In this document: positions 50,751-56,086 of the stretch, in pieces
Layout of the letters: each line of letters opens with the position of its first letter
Numbering within the stretch: the stretch's first letter is position 1
DNA from: Chitinophagaceae bacterium
GTDB lineage: Bacteria > Bacteroidota > Bacteroidia > Chitinophagales > Chitinophagaceae
Assembly: GCA_014879545.1 (NCBI GenBank)
Contig: JACSRV010000100.1
Location: forward strand, 1 to 56,086
Direction of reading: 5' to 3'
DNA: 56,086 bases
Notes under the pieces: generated by a model
Told to the model about the DNA's origin: nothing
The model's database searches: none
The model's input: the letters and a program-made list of their open reading frames with translations, nothing else
Made by a program: the position numbers and the translations under genes

Positions 50751-52184
50751 ATGCTGCTCCGCCTCTCAACCCTGTTCTCTTTGTGCGTCGCTCTTTTGGG
50801 TGCGCCCCGCAACACTTGGGCAACGGTGAAACTCAGCGGCATCGTTACGAATAAGGTCAGCGACAGTATTTCAGTATCGTTCAGCAACAACAAACTGGCA
50901 TACTATCCGCAAGACCATTTTGCACACCCCGATGGGCAGGGACGGTTCACAATGGAATTTGCTTTTCCGGCGGGGATGTTTGTTCAGGCCGAGATAAAGC
51001 ACGGCCGCCACATTTGCGAGGTCATGCTGCAAGATGGTGACAGCCTGGTATTGCAGGTAGATACCAAACGCTTCGATAGCAGTATACGCTTCTCGGGTCG
51101 TGGGGCTGCCATTCAGAATTTTGTGGCACAGCATACACTGGCGCGGGGCCGCATCAACCAATACAATACGCGCCTGCGCAACCATGTGGGTCTCGCCCCC
51201 GATGCCTACGTTGCCGCGATAGAAAAAGAGAAAAAAGATGAGTTCGACTTCACCAACGCGCATCGCAAGGGTCTGCCTGAGAATTTCGTCTCCTTCTGGA
51301 ATGCGCACTTCACGTATTTCAATTATTTCTTCCTGCAGCAATACCCGCAGATGCACGAGATATTTGTGAAGAACCGCTACACCGACACAATACCCGATGC
51401 GAACTACGCGGTGATAAAAGAGCTGCCCGTCCGCTTCGATGACAAGCTCATTCATGTGCCGGCATATCTTCTATATCTGTCGGGCATATTCGAAAGTAAA
51501 CTGAAGGCTGCCGGATATGCACAACCACTGAGCACCGGCAACAACGCAACGCTCTTTCTCGATAGTGTGAACAGCCTTGCAGCACAACAGATGCCGCCAA
51601 AGAGTGCCGAGTATTTTTTCGCGCAGAGCCTCTATGGAAGGGCCCGCAACCAGCCAATAGAACGCACACGCGCACAACACGCCGATTTCAAAAAACGGTG
51701 GCCCGTAAGTGAGTATGCTGAAATGGTTGATAAGCAGGTGGCCCTTGCAGAGCGGCTTTCGCCGGGGCAGCCCGCACCCGATCTCGATATCACCATGGCC
51801 AATGGCGCTCACAAAAAACTCAGCGACCTCAAGGGCAAGGTTGTTTACCTCAGCTTCTGGTCGGCAAAGGTGAAACAAACGGTTGGCCTCATGCGCGCCG
51901 ACAAAAAGATACGCGAGGTGTTCGTGAACAAACCGGTTGAGTTTGTGTACGTATGTATAGACGATGACTCGGCCGGTGCCAAGGGCGTTCTGGAACAACT
52001 GAAGCTGGAAGGCAATTTTGTTTGGACAACAGGTAACTGGTATGCACCCGAAGCGCTGGCCTATGGCGTGCAGGGGTTGCCGGCACATTACCTCATAGAT
52101 ACCAACGGCAACTTTGCGGTGCAGAACCCACCCAACGCCATGCAGAAGACGGAGCTCATCGTGGCCATCTCAAAACTGTACTGA
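50751..52184 (+). CDS. TlpA-like thioredoxin-fold protein lacking the CxxC
   Basis: 477 residues from the ATG at 50751 (MLLRLSTLFSLCVALLGAPRNTWA signal). An N-terminal DUF4369-like beta domain and a helical middle precede a thioredoxin fold: PAPDLDITMANGAHKKLSDLKGKVVYLSFWS. At the active site, where WCxxC is expected, the sequence is FWSAKVKQTV: no cysteines. The cis-Pro loop is kept (LPAHYLIDTNG). Probably a structural or binding protein of the envelope, not a redox enzyme. It starts 13 nt after metH; co-transcription is likely. Confidence 0.85.
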   Translation: MLLRLSTLFSLCVALLGAPRNTWATVKLSGIVTNKVSDSISVSFSNNKLAYYPQDHFAHPDGQGRFTMEFAFPAGMFVQAEIKHGRHICEVMLQDGDSLVLQVDTKRFDSSIRFSGRGAAIQNFVAQHTLARGRINQYNTRLRNHVGLAPDAYVAAIEKEKKDEFDFTNAHRKGLPENFVSFWNAHFTYFNYFFLQQYPQMHEIFVKNRYTDTIPDANYAVIKELPVRFDDKLIHVPAYLLYLSGIFESKLKAAGYAQPLSTGNNATLFLDSVNSLAAQQMPPKSAEYFFAQSLYGRARNQPIERTRAQHADFKKRWPVSEYAEMVDKQVALAERLSPGQPAPDLDITMANGAHKKLSDLKGKVVYLSFWSAKVKQTVGLMRADKKIREVFVNKPVEFVYVCIDDDSAGAKGVLEQLKLEGNFVWTTGNWYAPEALAYGVQGLPAHYLIDTNGNFAVQNPPNAMQKTELIVAISKLY

Positions 52185-52192
52185 TCCTTTTA

Positions 52193-53215
52193 TCAGGCCA
52201 GTTTTTTCACAGCGTTCAGAAAAGCTTCAATGTCTTTTTCGGCTGTGTCCCAGGCACACATCAGGCGTACCTCGTGAGTGCTTTCTTTCCACACATAAAA
52301 CGGAAAGTGCTCTTGCAGCGGTTCGTACCAATGGCGCGGAATCTCAGCAAATACGGCATTGGCCTGCGTCGGTTTGGTGATAGTCACACCGGGAATTGCG
52401 CCCAGCCCAGCATGCAGTTTTTGTGCCATCGCGTTGGCATGACCCGCTGTTGTCTTCCAAAGTTCCGTGCGCAGCATGGCGTCAAACTGTGCTGCTATGA
52501 AACGTGTTTTGGAGGCGAGCTGCATCACCTGCTTGTGTTTGAAGGCTATGTGTTTTGCCAGGTCTTTATTGAAGACCACAACCGCCTCGCCAAACATCAT
52601 ACCGGCCTTGGTACCGCCCAGCGAAAGTATGTCCACACCGGCCGCCGAGCTGATATCGGCCAGACTGCAACCCAAAGAAGCGGCGGCATTAAAGAACCGC
52701 GAGCCGTCCATGTGCAAGTACAGTCCATGCTCGCGACACAGTGCCGAGATCGCTTTGATCTCTTCGGGTGTGTAGATGGTGCCGTATTCGGTGGCCTGTG
52801 TTATGGATAGCAGTGTGGCTTGTGCATAGTGCACATCGCCCTTGCGAATGAGGCGTGTTTTTATTGTCTCCACATCCAGCTTGCCGTGGTCGTTGGCGGT
52901 GAGCGGGAAGAAGCGACAACCGGTGAAGGTTTCAGGTGCTGAAGATTCATCGCAGTATATATGAGATGTGTCGGCACAGAGTATGGCATTATATGATTGA
53001 GTGGCACTGCTGATGCTCAGTACGTTGGCACCGGTGCCGTTGAACACAAAGAACACCTGAGCCTCTGCACCAAAGATCTCTTGGAATAGTTGTGTGGCGC
53101 GTGCGGTTACTTCATCGGCACCGTAAGAACGGGCGTGAGCGGTGTTGGCTGCTGCCAATGCTTCCATGATCTGTGGCAATACACCTGCGTAATTATCGCT
53201 TGCGAAACTCTTCAT
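52193..53215 (-). CDS. Threonine aldolase family PLP enzyme
   Basis: Cleaves L-threonine or L-allo-threonine to glycine and acetaldehyde. 340 residues, normal. The internal aldimine lysine is in LSLGGTKAGMMFGEAV; other contacts are FNGTGANVLSIS and DTSHIYCDESSAPE. N-terminus SFASDNYAGVLPQIMEAL matches the family. Convergent with the TlpA-like gene, 8 nt between the stops. A TAATTTTA box lies about 20 nt before the ATG. Confidence 0.94.
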   Translation of the reverse strand: MKSFASDNYAGVLPQIMEALAAANTAHARSYGADEVTARATQLFQEIFGAEAQVFFVFNGTGANVLSISSATQSYNAILCADTSHIYCDESSAPETFTGCRFFPLTANDHGKLDVETIKTRLIRKGDVHYAQATLLSITQATEYGTIYTPEEIKAISALCREHGLYLHMDGSRFFNAAASLGCSLADISSAAGVDILSLGGTKAGMMFGEAVVVFNKDLAKHIAFKHKQVMQLASKTRFIAAQFDAMLRTELWKTTAGHANAMAQKLHAGLGAIPGVTITKPTQANAVFAEIPRHWYEPLQEHFPFYVWKESTHEVRLMCAWDTAEKDIEAFLNAVKKLA

Positions 53216-53286
53216 CGGTTGGTTATTTGCGGCTAAAATTAGTTGATTTCCTTACTTTAGTGTGGATAACAAAAATAAGCCACAAT

Positions 53287-53790
53287 ATGACCCGGATACT
53301 GTTGCCTGTATTGTTATTATTATCTGTCTGCTGCTGCGGACAGCGCACCGTTACTATGAACAGGTTGTGGGAAGAACCTCAGGTACATGTAGCATTCCAG
53401 GGATATGTGATCTCCTTCCGCATAAAGGATATTGACAAAGCGCTGCTGTTACTTGCCGAGACCGGTGACTCTACCTACGGACTCAGTTCGCGCCTCGATA
53501 CCTTGGGCAGATATGAACTGGAACTGTATCCTGCCATAAGGAACCAATACCGCACCCGGCTGGAACCGTTGCTACAACGGGGTGTAGGTGCATTTCTTAT
53601 TTTGTCGGGCAGGGCCGAGATAAGGAATCCCAAACATAAAAATGTACCATCCGTTACCGCCGACATCACCGATGGCACACGCGATGAACCGACCATGTTA
53701 GTTAACTTCTACGACCCTAAAAACAACCGCCTGCTATTTATGGGTCACATGGCCACAGAGATGTATAACAAAGACCCGGGGTTGGATTGA
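53287..53790 (+). CDS. Putative lipoprotein, unknown function
   Basis: 167 residues from the ATG at 53287 (MTRILLPVLLLLSVCCCGQR), a lipoprotein-type signal. The body has one beta-rich domain with IKDIDKALLLLAETGDST and ADITDGTRDEPTMLVNFYDPKNN; no family recognised. The track start at 53173 lies inside the divergent aldolase gene and is rejected. A terminator follows at 53882-53912. Confidence 0.75.
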   Translation: MTRILLPVLLLLSVCCCGQRTVTMNRLWEEPQVHVAFQGYVISFRIKDIDKALLLLAETGDSTYGLSSRLDTLGRYELELYPAIRNQYRTRLEPLLQRGVGAFLILSGRAEIRNPKHKNVPSVTADITDGTRDEPTMLVNFYDPKNNRLLFMGHMATEMYNKDPGLD

Positions 53791-53881
53791 GTTAACTTGT
53801 CAAGTCACAATCGAGTGTAACAGTTCGTGTCTCGATAATAATATATCTGAACGTTTATTAGAGCGAGAGCAACGTGTAAAT

Positions 53882-53912
53882 AAAAACGGAGAGGCCGTTG
53901 CTCTCCGTTTTT
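53882..53912. terminator. Strong bidirectional terminator
   Basis: AAAAACGGAGAG-GCCGTTG-CTCTCCGTTTTT: a perfect 12-bp stem with A-run and T-run flanks, between convergent genes ending at 53790 (+) and 53968 (-). Confidence 0.9.
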
Positions 53913-53967
53913 ATTTGAGTGCGGCTGTGTTGTTAATGTGCGAAATGTTTTATTGAGGATTTTACGG

Positions 53968-54327
53968 CTATTGAGATTTTTCTTCAAGGTTTTTGATCAT
54001 TGTGTACAACATCTTTGACTGTTCCTCATAACTGGCTCTCAATTCCCGATATTGCTCTTCGGAAATTTCTCTTTCAACAAATAGAAATTCGATTAGCGAG
54101 GCACATTCGAGTGCGGAACTTCTAGCTGTTACAAAAAAATTTCTGCGGTCTTTTTTAGCAAATCGCCCCGAACCCTCCGCAATATTCAACTGAATACTCA
54201 AACTCGCTCTGCCAAGCTGATCTTTGAAATATCGTGGAATTGCAATATCGGTCTTAAGTAGTCGGTATATCTTTTGATTTTGAGCAAAAGCCCTTTTGTA
54301 AACTTCAAGGTTTTCAAATGTGAACAT
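53968..54327 (-). CDS. S23-type four-helix-bundle protein
   Basis: 119 residues. The start FENLEVYKRAFAQNQKIYRLLKT, then RASLSIQLNIAEGSGRFAKKDRRNFF and SALECASLIEFLF match the four-helix-bundle family first seen in 23S rRNA intervening sequences. Here it is a free chromosomal gene with no rRNA nearby. Its role is unknown. All four helices are present. The region between it and the tRNA gene carries the repeats at 54390-54462. Confidence 0.93.
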   Translation of the reverse strand: MFTFENLEVYKRAFAQNQKIYRLLKTDIAIPRYFKDQLGRASLSIQLNIAEGSGRFAKKDRRNFFVTARSSALECASLIEFLFVEREISEEQYRELRASYEEQSKMLYTMIKNLEEKSQ

Positions 54328-54389
54328 TGTATAAAAGTAATATCAGTAGGGAAAAAGGAAAAGCCGTAAAACAGAAAGGAAAAAGGAAA

Positions 54390-54462
54390 CAGAAACAGTG
54401 CGAGTGAACAGGAAAGAACAGAAACAGGCTACGCACTGTTGCTTCGCACTGTTTCTGTTCTT
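54390..54462 (-). terminator. Overlapping alternative hairpins downstream of tRNA-Leu
   Basis: Two perfect stems share their tRNA-proximal arm: AAGAACAGAAACAG (54414-54427) with CTGTTTCTGTTCTT (54449-54462), and ACAGAAACAGTGCGA (54390-54404) with TCGCACTGTTTCTGT (54444-54458). Only one can form at a time. On the minus strand the shorter-range stem is followed by pyrimidine-rich sequence, which suits a terminator. Confidence 0.65.
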
Positions 54463-54463
54463 G

Positions 54464-54545
54464 TGCGGGTGGAGGGACTCGAACCCCCAAGCCTCGCAGC
54501 ACCAGATCCTAAGTCTGGCGTGTCTACCAATTTCACCACACCCGC
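54464..54545 (-). tRNA. tRNA-Leu(TAG)
   Basis: On the minus strand GCGGGTG pairs with CACCCGC; the anticodon stem CCAGA/TCTGG encloses CTTAGGA, giving anticodon TAG (reads CTA). The long variable arm (GCTGCGAGGCTT region) and the T-loop GGTTCGAGTCC fit a class II leucine tRNA. 82 nt including the discriminator A; the full CCA is not encoded. Confidence 0.93.
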
Positions 54546-54594
54546 ATTTGGGACTGCAAATGTAGTCAAATGAACGAGAAAACCCCGTTTTTTT

Positions 54595-55145
54595 GGGTTT
54601 TGTGAGTTACTGCGGGTTTGCCAACGTGTTATTCACAATTAACTGCTTCATTTTCAACAAACTGGTGGAATGCGCCGTAAAAGTTACATTACCATTATCT
54701 TATTGTTAGATAACACTTAATTGCTGTTGGTAAGTGCATACTTAGGCGTAAGTAACTAACACACAAACGGCAGAAAGTACTTTTCAGATAATGAGGGCGG
54801 GAAAATTTTTTCGGTTGTTAGACCTAATCCACACCGTGCTACGATATTAACCTACTCTTATTTGCCAACATCAATGTTTATTCACAATCCACATCAATGC
54901 TGTGAGATAGGCTATTTTACTACATTCTACGGTGTTGATAACCATAGAGCGCTATGTGTATAAAGTCAACTTCTGATAATAGCAATAGGGATAACCCTAA
55001 TTATTCCCCTAATCCACCACCGTAATAGTAATAGTCCTTTTTTTAAAAAAATTTTGATTTACTATTATTACAGATGTGGAAATTGTGAAGTGGTACGGAA
55101 TTTGTGTTCTAATTTTGTTGTTATTTCATTCTTTAGAACTGTATC
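54595..55145. other. AT-rich gene-free region with clustered DnaA boxes (candidate oriC)
   Basis: About 550 bp with no credible gene. Three exact TTATNCACA boxes occur: 54629-54637 (TTATTCACA), 54878-54886 (TTATTCACA) and 54955-54963 (minus, TTATACACA). Near matches: 54825-54833 (TAATCCACA), 54885-54893 (CAATCCACA), 54933-54941 (minus, TTATCAACA) and 55075-55083 (minus, ATTTCCACA). Then come TAATAGTAATAG (55023-55034), similar to DnaA-trio triplets, and an extreme AT tract (55038-55061) that could open first. TAATAGTAA and TTACTATTA (55059-55067) form an inverted pair around that tract. Alternatively it is just the nadA promoter region; a TAATTTTG box lies at 55110-55117. Confidence 0.5.
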
Positions 55146-56086
55146 ATGAGTCAGACGTTGGAAGAATTGGGTTATCTGGATATTGAAGTAGATCCTACCT
55201 TGGATCTTTTTGCTGAGATAGAAAAACTAAAGAAGGAAAAGAACGCTGTTATCCTGGCGCACTATTATCAGGAGCCTGACATACAGGACATTGCAGATTA
55301 TATTGGTGACAGTCTGGGTTTGGCCAGAAATGCGGCTAAGACCGATGCTGACATTATAGTTTTTGCCGGTGTTCATTTTATGGCTGAAACAGCCAAAATT
55401 CTCAATCCAACAAAAAAGGTATTGATACCTGATCTGAAGGCAGGTTGTTCTTTAAGCGATAGTTGTCCACCAGATCTGTTCAGGAAGTTTAAGGAACAAC
55501 ATCCGGAACATACTGTAATTTCTTATATCAACTGTTCAGCAGGAATAAAGGCTCTAAGTGATATTATTTGTACTTCTTCTAATGCGAAAGCAATAGTTGA
55601 TAGTTTGCCTATTGACGAGAAGATAATATTTGCTCCAGATAAGAACCTGGGTGCTTATATTAACAAGGTTACCGGGCGTGATATGTTGTTGTGGAACGGC
55701 ACTTGTATGGTACATGAGCTGTTTTCGTTAGAGAAGATAACAAAGTTGAAGACGAGACATCCAGAGGCGAAACTTATTGCTCATCCTGAATGTGAAGAGG
55801 CTGTATTGAGGATAGCAGATTTTGTGGGTAGTACTACTGCATTGCTGGAGTATTCGCAGAATGATAGTTGTGATACGTTTATTGTAGCTACTGAATCCGG
55901 TATATTACATAAAATGATACAGGGTTCTCCTACGAAGACGTTTATTGCCGCTCCTCCTGACAATGCTTGTGCTTGCAATGATTGTCCTCACATGAAACGA
56001 AATACTTTAGAGAAGATCTACGTTTGTCTGAAGTATGAGCAACCTGAGATACTGATGGATGAGTCTTTGAGCTGTCTCTTATACAC
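55146..56086 (+). CDS. nadA: Quinolinate synthase, 3' end missing
   Basis: Condenses iminoaspartate with dihydroxyacetone phosphate to quinolinate, the first committed product of the aspartate route to NAD. Translated from the ATG at 55146 ([16 protein letters not shown]). Motifs: [59 protein letters not shown], and [16 protein letters not shown], which carries Fe-S cysteines. The genomic part ends at 56071 after LMDESL, about 15-20 residues short of a usual C-terminus; the last 15 bases look like adapter. Not in the ORF track because no stop is reached. Confidence 0.93.
   Translation, partial: MSQTLEELGYLDIEVDPTLDLFAEIEKLKKEKNAVILAHYYQEPDIQDIADYIGDSLGLARNAAKTDADIIVFAGVHFMAETAKILNPTKKVLIPDLKAGCSLSDSCPPDLFRKFKEQHPEHTVISYINCSAGIKALSDIICTSSNAKAIVDSLPIDEKIIFAPDKNLGAYINKVTGRDMLLWNGTCMVHELFSLEKITKLKTRHPEAKLIAHPECEEAVLRIADFVGSTTALLEYSQNDSCDTFIVATESGILHKMIQGSPTKTFIAAPPDNACACNDCPHMKRNTLEKIYVCLKYEQPEILMDESLSCLLY
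56072..56086. other. Sequencing-adapter remnant (Tn5/Nextera mosaic end)
   Basis: CTGTCTCTTATACAC is a 15/15 match to the start of the reverse-complemented Nextera transposase adapter (CTGTCTCTTATACACATCT). Lying exactly at the contig end, it is almost certainly library adapter, not genome sequence. Confidence 0.92.

Noticed and set aside
49679-50893. 404-residue minus-strand ORF
   Set aside because: Antisense to metH, whose zinc-binding motifs are unmistakable.
53261-53269. Classical DnaA box TGTGGATAA
   Set aside because: Isolated, 1.4 kb from the cluster; single exact boxes at 8042 and 38002 show that such matches occur by chance.
53805-53987. 60-residue minus-strand ORF
   Set aside because: It is read straight through the strong terminator hairpin and has no start signal or family.

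Overview
The window reads as a chromosomal contig end from a Bacteroidota bacterium, most likely a Chitinophagales-type organism. The evidence is type IX secretion (T9SS) C-terminal sorting domains, a DUF5606 protein, a split MetH, many MKK-type lipoproteins, almost no Shine-Dalgarno sequences, and repeated use of the Bacteroidota -7 promoter box TAnnTTTG. Most of the sequence has roughly even base composition. The NHL/T9SS array (about 29.1-34.8 kb) and the right end (54.6-56.1 kb) look clearly more AT-rich.

Layout. 0-17 kb is mainly housekeeping: a beta-barrel protein, cobalamin adenosyltransferase, a LolD-like ATPase, ispE, an AAA ATPase/nuclease inside a set of 48-bp palindromes, recG, an SGNH lipoprotein, a FadL-type porin, comF, an omega-amidase-like nitrilase, an Ig-like lipoprotein, photolyase, msrB, a GNAT acetyltransferase and lpxD. 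17-29 kb holds an ORF6N protein, an MsbA-like exporter, Fic protein 1, a GT2 glycosyltransferase divergent from a DegT-type aminotransferase, recJ/kmo, a CarboxypepD_reg-like protein and a TPR protein. 29-38 kb is accessory: four tandem NHL-propeller T9SS genes joined by 4-nt overlaps, an orphan sorting domain, Fic protein 2, another T9SS protein and a degenerate methyltransferase-like gene. 38-54 kb returns to housekeeping (folA, priA, dcd, cdsA, arfB, mgtE, metH N-terminal module, a threonine aldolase), with a probable Panacea-type toxin-antitoxin pair and Fic protein 3 inserted. 54-56 kb has an S23-type four-helix-bundle gene, tRNA-Leu(TAG), an AT-rich stretch with clustered DnaA boxes that could be a replication origin, and nadA, which is cut off by sequencing-adapter sequence.

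Main pattern. Four solitary accessory genes (three Fic proteins and one AAA ATPase with a C-terminal PD-(D/E)XK-like motif) each carry a winged-helix-like region. Each is preceded by its own set of palindromes, and no two of these sets share a sequence. In Fic 1 and Fic 2 the last palindrome reaches the A of the start codon. I infer self-contained, autoregulated modules dropped at operon boundaries. The ATPase module additionally has a 44/48-identical direct copy of its palindrome beyond its 3' end, which suggests mobility.

Several housekeeping genes have a TAnnTTTG-like box ending 3-5 nt before the ATG, which predicts leaderless or nearly leaderless mRNAs. All family calls were made by reading motifs, without database searches.
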